DNA from: CAZJFC01 sp964545245
GTDB lineage: Bacteria; Pseudomonadota; Alphaproteobacteria; Rickettsiales; 21-14-0-20-44-7
Reading direction: 5' to 3'
NCBI GenBank assembly: GCA_964545245.1
Contig: CAZJFC010000004.1
Span: forward strand, 1 to 56,720
Length of the DNA: 56,720 nucleotides
Part shown: in pieces, positions 1 to 15,000 of the stretch
Layout of the letters: every line of letters starts with the position of its first letter
Position numbering within the stretch: position 1 is the first letter of the stretch
Position numbers and translations under genes: made by a program
Notes under the pieces: generated by a model
Databases searched by the model: none
What the model was told of the DNA's origin: nothing
Seen by the model: only the letters and a program-made list of their open reading frames with translations

Positions 1-3000
1 CAGGATGATGTCTGAAGCACCGATCGTCCTTGCGAATATGCTGTTGGCGGTAACTGCAGCAAGGGTGATGTTGGCGCCGTCATGCGTCACTGCGCTGAAA
101 TCGTTATCGTCGAGGTCCTGCGCGCCGGTGAGCGTGATATCACCACTGCCGCTGACAAGGTATACATCCGAACCCCAGTTGCTATACGCGCCAATATTGA
201 TATCGCCCTCGCCATCCTCTCGGCCTATGTTCAGCGTACCCGTGGTGATGCTGTCGAGGATACCGGTTGTTAACTCAAGACCGCCAACCCCACCAGCCAC
301 ATTGATCGCTGTCTCCGCCGTGCGCGGAGTAAAGGTTACAGAACCGGTAGAAGCCGTCCCGATTGCGGCAGTATCGGAAATGATCCCGATATTATCGGCA
401 TTGAAGATGATATTATTCGTACCGCCGCCGCCGATAACATTGTGCCCGGTCTCAAACGCTATATCGCGGCTGTTAGCGCCGCTGCCTTTGGTGCCGGTGA
501 TGGTTATATCACCGTCATCGGTTGAGATGACGCTTGCGCTGTCACTGATATAAACACCGTGGTTCTTGCTGCCGCCGGTAGAAGTACCGATACCCGTAAT
601 ATTGATATCACCGGACGCACTCTCGATCTGGCCTTTGATCCAAACACCGATATTATTGTTGCCGGTCGCTTCACTGCCGCCGGTGCCTTTGATCTCGATT
701 TTGCCAGTACCGCCGGCTTTGATCACGCCGCCAGTAAGTATGGCTGAGGAACCACCATTTTTGCTTTGCGTGCTTTCAAGGATAATATCACCATTTGCAG
801 TGCTGATATCGCTGCCGGTCAGATAAATACGTTTATCTGTGTTCTTAATGATAATATCGCCATCACCACCTGCATGGAATTTGCCGGTGTTATCTGTATT
901 GAATCCATTAGTAGTGGTTATCTCGATATTACCGCCGGTAGTGCTGATCTCATTATTTGCGCCGGAGTTGGTAAAGAAGCCGGTATTACCACCATATGCC
1001 TTGATTTTTATATCACCCTGCTCACTTTTGATCATGCCGTTGCTGACCAGATGGACACCAAAATAACTTCCAGAAGAACCATCTATTATTACATCCGCAC
1101 CGCCAAGCGCCTGAATTGTTCTATTACCAACCCTGACACCAGGAGACAAGGTAGATTCACCTTTAATCTCAATATCACCATGACTGGTGATAGTCTGCCC
1201 AGCACGGACACCGTCTGAACTCGCACCAGTTCCGCCTATACCTTCAATGCTCAATTTCCCGGTGTTATTTTCAATCAGGCTGGTTGTTCCATTCAAGTGG
1301 ACACCATGATTCTCTTTTCCCAGCGCGCTTTCGCTACCCTGACCGAAAATAATTATATCCTCACCACTTAAGGAAGAAATCACCCCGTTAGACGTGCGGA
1401 AACCAATGTTGTTGTCACCTGTACCATATGAAGTGCCGGATAATTTGATCTTGCCGCTATTTGCTCCCGCCTCAATCCTGCCGCTAATATTTATACCGTA
1501 ATTATTATCCGTTCCCGCACCGCTATGGCCTTCAAGCGTGATGCTGCCGGTGCCGTTATTGACGATCCTGGCGGTGCTTAGTATACCCGTACCGTTGATG
1601 CCTCCGCCCTTGCCCTCAATCTCAATATCGCCGCCGGTCTGGACGAGGGAGGTCACACCTTGCAGGTAAATCCCGCTGTTATTAGAGCCCGCCATGTTCT
1701 GCCCACCGGTGCCGTTGAGCGTGATTTTGCCGGTATTGCTGGTTATCTTGTTCGTACCGGTGTTGGAAAGGTAGATACCATTATTGTTGCCGCCATCACC
1801 AGCCCCGCCGGTGCCCATCACCTTTATTTCACCGCTATCACTTTCGATTGCCGATGTACCCGTCAGGAATACGCCATATGCACTACCGCCTGTATCATAG
1901 CCTTCGCCATTAACCAAAACCGTACCTGCGCCGGATATGAGTTTTGAAGCACTAAGCTTAATACCCTCAATGTTACCAGCCCAACCCATAGCCGCCTTGC
2001 TTTCCGGCGCATCGCCGCCGCCCAGCGTAATGTCGCCGCCGTTGGTGGTTATGGTTGCGCCGGTCATGGCTATGCGGCCACCATCGATTTCGTCACTGTC
2101 AGAGTTGAGGATTACATCCAGCTTATTGTTGTTCGAGGTTATATCCGCATTAACCAACACGTTGCGCTTCGCTTTCAGCCACAGCTCCGCATCATCGCCC
2201 GTGGTTTTATCGATTTTGGCGTTGACGATAACGTCCTGTTCTGCATCGGCAAGGAAATTGCCACCGATATCGAGCGCAGATGCGATGGTGATATCATTGC
2301 CGCTGAGGAATGTCAGGTCGCTTGCCCATGAGGCGAGGTTGGAGGTTAGGGCGCCCGCCTTGGTTGAGCCGATAATCAAATGGCCAGTTGTGATTGCGTT
2401 AGTCAGATCAGTGCCATAAACCACATCCGCAGCACCGCTTGTTACCGCAACCGTTTTACCGTCGGTACGTGGGCGAATAGTGACAGAGCCAGCATCATTC
2501 GTCTGGATAACCGTGCCGGCAATTGAGTAATCATCCATGTTAAGGATAACGTTATTTGCCTTGGCTATATTACCAATAATATTACCAGTACCATCAGCAA
2601 AGATATCATAGCTGTCCGCACCTGCACCTTTGATACCTGTAAGTTCAATGGTGCTGCTATCGGATGATGTAATCTTAGCGCCACCAGATAAATGGATACC
2701 ATGAGTACCACTTGCCCCGGCATTACTACCACCTGTACCAGTCAGTTTTATATAACCACTGACCGACTCTACTATACCTTTAGAACCAACATAGACACCT
2801 ACGTTCGCAGTTTCGTCGCCAGCGCCGCCTATACCAATAATGGTAATATCGCCACTATTGCTACTGACTTTGTTGCCTGTAGTACCGTGGCTGGAGAAAG
2901 TAATCCCTCCATTACTGCTGCTTGTGGTGGCATGGCTGGTTCCCGTAATTACTATATTACCTTCATCAGAAATAATCTGGCCATCACCTTTTATAAATAA

Positions 3001-6000
3001 CCCATGTGCCTGATTTCCAACAGCTTCACTTTCTGCCGTGATCTCAATAGAACCGGTACCTGTGGCTTTTATAGTTCCACCTTCAATGAAGACACCCTGG
3101 CCGTTACTACCTCCGCCACTCTTACCTTCAATCTCAATATTACCGCCGCTCTGGACCAATGAACCAACATTCAGGTGAACACCATGGTGGGCACTGCCAC
3201 TGATATTGGTGCCGCCAAACCCTGCTAATTTGATACTGCCGGTATCACTGATAATCTTATTGTCTCCGGTACCGGTTAGGTGAATACCCCTGTTATTGCC
3301 ACCTGAACCGCCGCCGCCGGTGCCTTCTATCTCAATGCTGCCGCTGCCGCTCTCGATTTTGCCACTGTTATCTAAAACAACACCGTAATTGCCTGATGCA
3401 TTGCCGTTGCCGCCCTGGCCGGTAATTTTAATAGCACCATCGCCGGTAGTTTTTACAGTGCCACCGGTAATATAAACGCCCTGACCAGTACCGGCAATGC
3501 TGCCAGCACCCTCAATTTCAATATCGCCTTCAGTCTGGACAAGGGAACCGGCTTTCAGATATACCCCAAGGTTACCAGAGCCGGACGCATTATTGCCACC
3601 GTTGCCAGTCAGCATAATCTTGCCGGTATTGCTGGTGATTTTGTTGGTACCTGTATCAGAGAGGTAGATACCATAGTTGCTGCCGCCCGTTCCACCGCCG
3701 CCTGTGCCGGTTATCTCAATTTCACCGCTATCGCTTTTGATAACGCCATCATTATTTAGAATAACACCATAGTTTTTGGTGCCGTTACCGTTGCCGCCAG
3801 TGCCGTTAAGGGTTATCTTGCCGCCGGTTGATTCGACCGTAGAGCCATCCGCTATGCCAATACCATACCTTGAATTACCATCATCATCGTTATAGCCAAC
3901 ACCGGTAATCGTAATATCCCCATCGCCTGAAAGAATCTTTGAAGCGGCATTAAGTCGCACACCGTAGTTATAGCTGCTACACCCCTCTCCATTAACCAAG
4001 ATGTCGCCACCGTTGGAATCAATATATGCGCCCTCTATCCTTGCATGCCCACCGTCCAGATTGTTGGCGTCACCATTCAGTTCTATATTCAGCTTATTAT
4101 GGGTGGATTTAATAGTGCCGGTCACCGCAATACCAGTATCCGCGCGCAAAATAAGGTCGGCGTCATCGCCGGAATCCTTGACTATATTACCGTTCACTAC
4201 GATATTACTTCCCGACAGTGCAGTCAGGTTGCCACCGATTTTGAATTCAACTCCTTCAAAGTTTATGCTGTTTCCAAGGAATGTGAGGTCGTTCAGCCAT
4301 GTATATGAGCCGATCATTATCTTTCCTGCCTTGCTGCTGCCGAATACCAGATGGCTCCAGTCAGTGCTGATTTTATCCAATTCGGTAGCATCAACTTTAA
4401 ACACCCCGGATCCGCTGGCATAACCGATCGTTTTACCATCGGTATATGGTTTAAGGGTCAGGGTTCCGGTACCGTCGATAGCGTCATTGATGGTTATAGC
4501 ATCGGAAGTGAGGGTAATGTTACCATCATTCACCGCCGTGAGCTTGTTGGAGGTTATCGTATTGCCTGAGCCGGTGACGGTAATGTAGATATTCTCCGCC
4601 TGCATCATTGGCAGCAGCAGGCTGTTGACAGCGGTAACGTCGATAGTGCCTAAATCTCCGTCTACATAACCCATCCACGCACCGTTAAAATTGATCGTAT
4701 CGGTGGCTGCGATGATCGAAGCCCCGGCTCCGCCGCCCGGATTGCCCGCCAGATCGGCGCTTGTCGTGATATAACCACCGAAAGTTAGCGTTCCACCGGC
4801 GGTGAAGGTATTGGTGTCACTGCTGCGCGTCCTTATATTGCCATTCAGGTTGATGTCCGTCAGGCTGCTGACATCAGTTCCTATGAGCATTATATGGCTG
4901 GCAGCACCGGTAGTGAAGTTTACTGAGGCATCATCCAGCCCCGCTATGCTATTGAAAAGATATATGTTAGTGCCAATACCATAGAAAGGATCATAGAAAG
5001 TTACGTCACCAATGAACATTCCTGCGGTTGACTGGCCAATATTTATTTTACCCCAGCCATCCTGGATTTTGGATATTTCTGCAGTATTAAGTTGAAGCCC
5101 GCCGCCGCCATAATTGATCCTCGTCTGCCTGAGGGAATCATATGGTCTGAGCGTGATCTCGCCACCGTCTCCGGTGAGGTTGGCGTTGATTCCCATGTCG
5201 TCGGCGGTCATGGTCAGGTCGCTGCCGGTGCCAACAGTCACGGCATCATTGATATTGATGAATTTGCCCGCACCGCTGCTAGTCATGACAAAATCGCCAT
5301 CCACCTCTATCGCGCTGGCGATGGTGATATTGTCGTTGCTGAGATAGGTTAGATTGCTACCCCACTCAGCAAGGTTGGAGGTCAACGCCCCAGCCTTGCT
5401 TGAACCGATAATCAGGTTGCCGGTGGTAACTTTACTCAGCAGGGCGGTGCTGTAGAGGATATCCGCCGCGCCGCTGCCGACGGCGATGGTTTTGCTGTCC
5501 GTATATGGACGGAAGGTGACGGAGCCATCAGCGGAGGTGTTTATCGAGGCAGGCACGCCTGTATAGGAATCAAAGATAAGCTCAATATCACTGTCCGAGC
5601 TCACATCACCGATGATGTCGCTAGCACTTACCGAGAAGGCCGGGCTGTTGGGGCTGATGGCAGTTACCGTGATGTCACCTCCACCGGTGCTGGTTATCTT
5701 GTTGACGCCGGTGCTCATACCGACACCATAGTTCGCTCCCGGCGCGAAGCCGCCGCCGGTACCGGTAATGGTGATGTCACCCTCATCCGTGAAGATGTTG
5801 CTGGTATTATATACGTACACGCCTATATTGAATTTATCGGTGCTGGCCGCGCTGCCGATACCTTCCATCCTGATATTGCCGGTGGATTCGGTCTTGACCG
5901 TGCCGGTGTTCATCAATATGCCGTAATTGCCCGTAACTAATGATGAATCGCCCACAGCCGTGGATTTTCCGTAAATATCAATATCACCACCGTCAGTGGT

Positions 6001-9000
6001 CAGGATATTGCCGGTGATGTTAACGCCATTATTGCCGTGAGTGCCGGTGCCGCCCTCACCATATATGGTGATCTTGCCGGTAGTACTTTCGACCTTTCCT
6101 CCCCCGGTGATGCCAACGCCAACGTTAGAAGTGGTGGTTCCCTGCTTGCTGCCATAACCCTTGATCACTATCTCGCCGGTAGTTTTTACCTTAGCGCTAG
6201 AGAGCAAAACACCATAACCAGTTGTGTTACCACCACTTTCACCTTCAATATCTATATCGCCACCAGTCTGGACAAGTGAATTAGTGTGGAGAATTATGCC
6301 ATAATTGCTAGAACCTGCTGCGTTCTGCCCACCAGTGCCCTTGAGCATAATCTTGCCGGTATTGCTGGTGATCTTGTTGGTACCCGCGTCGGTGAGATAA
6401 ATACCGCGATTGTTTCCACCCGCGCCGGTACCACCGGTGCCGGTTACCTCGATATTGCCGGTATCGCTTTCTATTACACCGCTATTACTCTGTACAACGC
6501 CATAATTATGCGCGCCCGATCCATTACCTCCTTCACCGGTTACTTCTATTTCGCCGGAGTCAGTAACTTTGACTGTCGCCGCATTAATATAAACGCCATA
6601 ACCATATGCATTACCGCCGCCTTTACCTTCCATCTCAATATTACCGCCGGTTTGGACAAGTGAACCCGTATAAAGGTAAACACCATAGTTATTATCGCCC
6701 GCCGCATTCTGCCCACCGGTGCCGTTGAGAGTGATTTTGCCGCTGGTGCTGGTAATCTTGTTGGCGCTGTTATTGAGGTATATCCCATAATTCAATCCAT
6801 TAGTGCCGGAACCACCGATACCGGTAATGTCTATCTCACCGCTGTCGCTCTTTATCTGGCCTGCGGCTGCCATTACGATACCGTAATTACCGAATACCTC
6901 GACTATGCTGCCATCACCACCGGTTCCATGCACCTTTATATTGCCGCTGCCTTTCGCCTGGATAGTGCCGCCCTCGATCCTTACGCCGCTACTTTGTTTT
7001 CCGCCGCCGCCCTTGCCTTCGATATCTATATTTCCACCAGTCTGTATCAGCGCGCCAGCCTTGACCCAAAGCCCGCTATTTCCCGCCCCGGAGAGACTGC
7101 TTCCACCATATGCCTTAATATTGATATTGCCGCTACCGCTTACAACCTTGTTTCCGCCGCTATCCGAGAGAACAACACCATAATTACCTCCACCATCTCC
7201 TGCCCCGCCAGTTCCGAATATATCTATTTGGCCGGTTGCGGTTTCAATTACACCGGAATTAACAAGCGCAATGCCATATTTATTTGCGTTGTTACCATCA
7301 CTGCCTTCGCCATTTATCTTAATTTTGCCGGTGCCGGTGGTTTTTACTGTGGCACCATCAATCCTTACGCCCTGCACAGAGGCTGCACCGCCGCCCTTGC
7401 CGAGGATTTCAATATCCCCACCGGTTTGCACCAGTGAATTTGTATGCAACATTACACCGCTCGTATTAGCGGTTGCCGAGCTGTTTCCCTCACCATCCAG
7501 CTTAATGTTGCCGGTATTACTGATTATCTTATTTACGCCCGTGCCAGTCAGTATTATGCCATGTGAGGTACCTGTCGAAGCCGGGTCACCAACACCAGTA
7601 AGAGTTATGTTACCAGAATCTGATTCAATAGTTGAACCGTCATGAAGGCGTATTGCCTGCGGTGTTCCACCACCTGTATAACTAGCACCGGTTAAAGTAA
7701 TGTTTCCCACACCTGATGAAAGTTTTGAGCCGGTAGTCAAGTGTATGCCAACAGTGCTTCCGGACTTGCCCTTAGCCGCCTTGTTTTCAGGGTCATCACC
7801 GCCGCCGAGGATGATGTTACCACCGCCGGAATCAACAACAGCACTGGTAAGGACAATCGCGCCGCCGTCTGTTTCATCAGTATCGGAGTTGAAGATTATG
7901 TCGCCGCCACTGCCGGTGACGTTGTGGTTCACAAGAACATTACCCGCCGCCGCTAATATGATTTCTCCACCATTGACGGAAGTAAGCTTGTTACCGGTCG
8001 TAATCCCCTGATCCGCTCCGGTAACAGTAATATAAATATTCTCCGCCTGCATTTCCGGCAGCGTGAGGGCATTTACCGAAATCAGGTCAATCGTACCAAG
8101 CTCGCCATAAGCCAGATCACCCTTCCATGCGCCGTTTAAGCTGATCGTATCCGCAGACGCAGTAATTGAGCCGCCTGCCCCACCTGTGCTCGTTGTTACT
8201 CCCTTGAACGATATGTTGCCGCCTGCATTGAATGTAATAATGCCACCGGTACGCATCAAAACAGTATTGTTAAGATTAATATCAGTAAGGCTGCTGATGT
8301 TAGCGCCACCGTATGCGTTTATTACACCATCGAATGTAAGGGATGCATCATCCAGCCCAGTAACATCTCCTTTGAGGTAAACCGGTCTTTTTACAAGTAG
8401 CGGGTCATACCATGTACTCTCTCCCAAATGAACATTGCCACCCCCGTATCCAATCCTGATCTGCCCCCAGCCGTTCTGGATCCTTGCCAGTTCATCAGTA
8501 TCAATCTGCATACCGTCACCGGCGCTGTTAACGCGGGTGGCCAATGAATTATAGGTTCCAAGCCATAATCTACCGCCAGTTCCGGAAAGGTTGCCGTCGA
8601 TTTTGATGTCATCGGCAACCAGAGTGAGGTCTTTGTTGTTGCCGACTGAAATATCATCGTTGATATTAATGAACTTCTCTGCGCCACTGCTGGTCAGGGC
8701 AAAGTCGCCACCAACATCAATCGCGCTGTCGATATTGATATTATCACCGCTTAAATATGTAAGGTTGGTTCCCCATGAGGCGAGGTTGGAAGTAAGTGCG
8801 CCGGCCTTGCTGCTGCCGACAATTAGGTTGCCGGTGGTTATCTGGTCAAGCAACCCGCTGGTAACATCTAAATCCCCGCCACCGCCATTGACGCTGACCG
8901 TCTTACCATCCGTGCGCGGGCGGATGGTTACGGAACCTTCGTCACTGGTTTGAATGGCAATATCGCTTAATGAATGATTATCCGCATTAAGGATGATATT

Positions 9001-12000
9001 ATTTGCACTGTTTATATCGCCTATAACATTACTGCCCTCTGATGAGTAAATATCATAGCTGCCAACTGCCGCACCTCTTGTACCAGTCAACTCGATAGTG
9101 CCTTCACCATAGGCCAGCACCTTACCGCCATTGTTAAACTGTATTCCATGCCATCCGTTTGGGCCTGAACCACCGATACCGTTCAATTTTATATTGCCAT
9201 CAACAGTATCAATTGTACCAGCTGAACCAATATATATGCCTATAGAATTACTGCCGCCACCGCCGGTACCAGTAACAATTATATCCCCGCTGTTGCTGGT
9301 GATTCTGTTATCCGTGCCTGATGTCCCAGAAAGAACAACCCCCATATTGCCACTGTTGGTACCAGCCCCGGCGGTACCAATTATCTCTATTTTGCCGCTG
9401 TCACTCTCAACCTTACCATTACTAGAAAGCATTACGCCACGGTTATTGTTACCGGCACCGTCACTAACAACACCGGTAATCTTAATTTCACCGGTTCCGG
9501 TAGCCTCGACAGTTGCCTTCCTTATAAAGACACCATGGCTACCGCTTCCGCTGCCACCGCCTTTACCCTCAATCTCGATATTACCACCGGTTTGCACGAG
9601 CGAATTGGAATTGAGATAAACACCGCTGTTATTTTCTCCGCTTACATTTTGCCCGGCAGTGCCCTTGAGAGTAATTTTGCCGGTATTGCTGATGATTTTG
9701 TTTATTCCGGTACCAGAGAGGTATATACCCGAATTATGAGTTGTCCCAGTTCCGCTACCACCGGTTCCGGTAACCGCGATTGCACCGCTATCGCTTTCTA
9801 TCACACCGCTGTTATTAAGATATACACCATAATTGTCAGAGCCTGCACCGTTGCTTCCTTCGCCTGTAATCTTAATGCTGCCCGTACCCGTAGCTTTGAC
9901 GGAACTGCCTTCGATGTATACACCGGAACCATTGTTATTGCCGCCGCCCTTGCCTTCAATCTCTATATTATCGGCTGTTTCAACAAATGAGTTAGTATAC
10001 AGATAAACACCATAGTTATTATCGCCCGCTGCATTCTGGCCACCGGTGCCTTTCAGCGTTATTGCGCCAGTATTGCTTATGATTTTATTTGTGCCGCTGT
10101 TGGAAAGATAAATACCATGATTTGAGCCGCCACTGTCACCGCCACCGGTGCCGGTTATTTCGATTTTACCGCTGTCACTCTCGATTATGCCGCTATCGTT
10201 GAGATATATACCATAATTTTTCGCCCCGGTACCAGCCCCGCCGGTGCCGGTAATTTTAACTTCGCCGGTACCGGCGGTTTTAATGGTTGCTGCCTTGAGA
10301 TACACACCATATCCGTTTGCATTGCCGCTAATGCCCTCAATCTCGATATTTCCGCCGGTTTGGACTGACGAATTTGGTTGAATGCTAACGGCATGGATGC
10401 CTGAACCTGCCGTATTACTGGTGCCATACCCAATGAGTTTGATATTGCCGGTATTGCTGCTTATTTCGTTGGAACCGGAACCTCCAAGATAAACCCCCTG
10501 ATGCGAACCGCCGGCGCCGATACCGCCGGTTCCCTTCATCTCAATATCTCCGCTGTTGCTCTTGATTTTACCGCTGTTGTTGACGAAAATGCCATGGTTC
10601 CCACCCCCGGAGCCAGAACCGCCGGTGCCGGTAATTTCGATCTTGCCGCTGTCGCTTTCGATCACGCTGCTATTATTGAGATGTATACCATAATTACTCG
10701 CCCCGTCACCAGAGCCGCCCGTAGCGACGATCTTAACTTCGCCGCTTCCGGTGGTTTTGACAACCCCTCCGTTGAGGTAAACGCCATGCCCACCATTGTT
10801 TCCACCACCTTCACCTTCAATATCTATATTATCGGCTGTTTCAACAAATGAGTTAGTATACAGATAAACACCATAGTTATTATCGCCCGCTGCATTCTGG
10901 CCACCGGTGCCTTTCAGCGTTATTGCGCCAGTATTGCTTATGATTTTATTTGTGCCGCTGTTGGAAAGATAAATACCATGATTTGAGCCGCCACTGTCAC
11001 CGCCACCGGTGCCGGTTATTTCGATTTTACCGCTGTCACTCTCGATTATGCCGCTATTGGCGATGAAAACACCATAACCGCTGCCAGCTCCACCGGTGCC
11101 GGTTATTGTAATCTGTCCACTTCCGGTGGCTTTCACGGTAGCGCCATTGACCGATACCCCGCGAATGACAGATTGCCCGCCGCCTTCCCCCTCGATTTTG
11201 ATGTTACCACCGGTCTGAACCAATGAATTTGTATAAAGGTAAACACCATAATTGTATTCGCCTGCCGCATTCTGCCCGCCAGTGCCTTTCAGGATTATTT
11301 CACCCGTGTTGCTGGTGATTTTATTGGTTCCGGTATTGGAAAGCTGAATACCGGTATTGCTGCCACCAGTTCCACTTCCACCAGCGCCGGTTACCTCGAT
11401 GCTGCCGCTATCACTTGCGATTTTGCCGCCGTTATTAAGCAAAACACCATGATTACTGCTCGCCGTACCGCCGGAACCTTCACCATTAATCTTGACCGAA
11501 CCGGTTCCGGTTGCCTTAACAACCCCGCCATTCAGGACTACGCCAATGCCATTATTACCGGTTCCGCCAGCGATACCTTCAATATTGATATCTCCACCGG
11601 TCTGGACAAGTGAATTAGCACTGTTCAGGTACACGCCATAACCCTTGTTGGTACCGTTGCTACCACCATAACCTTTCAGCGTTATCGCCCCGGTATTGCT
11701 GGTAATTTTGTTTGTGCTACCTTGAGAAAGTACGACACCATAGTTCTCAGTACCATTCCCGGCTCCGCCTGTGCCTATGACTTCAATCGCCCCGCTGTCA
11801 CTCTCAATTGTACTGTTGTTGAACAGACGAACACCATATCTGACTCCGCCGGAACCATACCCTTCACCGGTAATCTTAATATCACCCGCACCGGAGCTAA
11901 GCTTTGAATTATCTAGGAGAATACCATAGGCATTAGCAGCATTACCTAGCGCCGTTTTATTCAGAGGGTCATCACCACCGCCGAGGATGATGTTGCCGCC

Positions 12001-15000
12001 GCCGGAATCAACAACCGCGTTGGTGAGGACAATTGCGCCGCCGTTGGTTTCATCAGTGTCGGAGTTGAAGATTATATCGCCGCCGGAGCCGGTAATGTTG
12101 TGGTTAACCAATACATCACCCGCCGCCGCGAGGGTAATTTCCCCACCATTTGTTGCAGTCAATAAACCGCCGGTGGTTATTGTGCTATCCGCACCAGTGG
12201 TAGTAATAAAAATATTGTCGGCAGTCATTTTCCTCAGCACGATGCTGTCTTCAGCAGTCAGGTTGATAGTTCCCAACTCGCCATAAGTTGCATGACCTTG
12301 CCATGTGTTGGTAAGGTTAATGGTTTTCGCGGTAGCATTCACTGAACCACCCACCGGGCCAATAGAATTAGCGTTATTATAGGTTCTGCTTACCGCCCCT
12401 ATCTTTAGCGTACCGCCAGCGTTGATAGTATAGGTTTCCCCGGCCCAATATACACCCAAAGAGCCGAAAGTAATATCAGTCAAACTACTGATGGAGCCTT
12501 TCCCCACTACAGAATAACCAAAGTTGAAGGACGCATCATCCAGCCCGACTATATCACCATATAAATAGCTGCTGCTACCACTAGTACTGAGCGGGTCATA
12601 CCATGTAACATCACCAAATACGTTATGCCCCCCATCCCTATGATCTAAATTAATTTTACCCCATCCGTTCTGGATATTGGCAACTTCCGGGGTACTGATT
12701 TGTATGGCTGCACCGGCATCCCTATTTATATATATGTGACGGTTATTGCTATAAGTCCTGAGTGTCAGCTCCCCGCCTGTGCCGAAGAGCTTGCCGTTGA
12801 TTTCAAGATCGTCGGCGGTGAGGGTAAGGTTCTGGTTATTCCCGACCGAAATATCATCATTGATATTGATGAATCTTTCTGCCCCGCTGCTGGTCAGGGT
12901 AAAATCACCATCCACATCTATCGCGCTGGCGATGGTGATATCATCACCGCTCAAATATGTAAGGTTGCTTCCCCACGACGCAAGGTTGGAGGTAAGCGCC
13001 CCGGCTTTCGACGAACCGATAATCAAATTACCGGTAGTGATGTTACCAATAAAATCGTTAGCAATATCAAGATCACCGCCGCCATTAATGCCAATCGTCC
13101 TGCCATCCGTGCGCGTGCGGATGGTGACCGAACCTTCGTCACTGGTCTGGATAACCGTACCGGCAATCGAATAATCATCCATGTTCAGGATAATATTATT
13201 CGCCTTCGTCACATCGCCTATTGTGATACCATTCCCGCTGGTACCGGTATAAATATCATAGCTATCCGCACCTTCACCCCTGGTTCCGGTAATTTCGATT
13301 ATACTGCCATCATCTACCAGTATAGAAGCGCCATTGCGAATCTCGACGCCATTATTATTGTCCGCACCTGTTCCTCCATAACCGGTGATCCTGATATCAC
13401 CACCGTCAGTGGATTTTATTACAGCATTAGTGTTTATGCGTACACCACCCCCACTACCTTCTTCAGATTCCAGCCCGCCGGTTCCGATAATGGTTATATC
13501 GCCCGCCTCACTTTCAACCTTACTGCCTGTGGTTATCAAAGTTCCGTAATTAGAAATGCCCTTACCATCTCCGCCCTCGCCGGTAAGCTTGATTTCACCC
13601 GTACCGGTGGTTTTTATCGTTCCGCCGTTCTCAACGGTAATGCCATATCCGTTCTTGCTGCCACCGGCAGTACCCTCAATTTCTATATTTCCGCCGGTCT
13701 GGATTAATGCATTGCTATGTACAAGCTGGACACCGTGGTTATATATATTAGTCACCTCCCTGTCCTCAATCGCGCCACCGTTGCCTGACAAATTAATATT
13801 ACCGCTGGTACTCTTAATATGACCTGCAGCAATACGAATACCTGTATTGCCGTTGCCTGCCTCGACACCACCCGTTCCGGTTACTTCAATCTTGCCGCTG
13901 TCGCTTTCAATCTTGCCGCTGTTGGTAAGGAAAACACCATAATTATTCGCACCGGAACCGCTGCTACCCTCACCGTCTATGGTAATTGTGCCGGTGCCGG
14001 TAGCTTTTACCGTAGAGCCGGCCATATAAACAGCCCATCCGTTTGTCTCCCCACCGCTGGTTCCGGCGATTTCGATATTGCCCCCGGTCTGGACAAGGGA
14101 GCCGGCATTGAGGTAAACACCATAATTGTCTGAAGCAGCAGCATCGCTGCCGCCGTAGCCTTTCAGCACTATCTTACCTGTATTGCTGGTAATTTTGGCG
14201 GCGCTGCCGCTGAGGAAAATACCGTAATTCGTGCCGCCCGCGCCGGAACCGCCTGTACCGGTTATTTCTACCTTACCGCTGGCGCTTTCGATTACGCCGC
14301 TGTTATTAAGATGTACGCCATAATTACCAGCCCCTGCACCGTTGCTTCCTTCGCCCGTAATTTTAATTTCGCCGGTTCCTGTTGTCTTGACAGTGCCGCC
14401 GCTTATGTACACGCCGTATCCATTTGCATTGCCGACACCCTTGCCTTCGATATCTATATTACCACCTGTCTGGATCAATGAATTGGTATTGAGGAAAAAA
14501 CCATAGTTATCTGAAGCAGTAGCCTTGTTACCAGCGTCACCTTTGAGTATTATCGCACCTGTATTGCTGGTGATTTTGTTGATGCCGATACTGGATAGAT
14601 GAATACCATACTTACCTCCAGCCCCGCCACCAGCCAAACCGGTAACTTCAATTTTACCGCTGTCACTTTCAATACTGCTGTCATCGGTAAGGGAAACCCC
14701 TGTTCCATTAACGCTTCCACCTTCACCGAATATCCTGATCTCGCCAGCGCCAGTCGCCCTTATAACCCCGCCTGTAAGCTGCAAGCCCCTGCCATGCGGG
14801 CCACTATATCCCCAAACCTCAATATCGCCTCCTGTTTCAACAAGAGAACCGGTGTCAAGGTCGATAGCACGGTTGCCGGAGCTGTTTGAATAGCTGCCGC
14901 CATAACCCACCAGCTTGATATTACCGCTGTTGCTGATAACCTTATTTGTTCCGGAACTATTAAAGTAGATACCCTTATTATTAGCACCTGAACCGTCACC

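Noticed and set aside
12700..13707. A 335-codon plus-strand open frame, and dozens of shorter ones over 1-19200
   Set aside because: They lie antisense to the giant repeat protein. Their own translations are low-complexity mirror products of the repeat codons, with no ribosome sites or recognisable domains.
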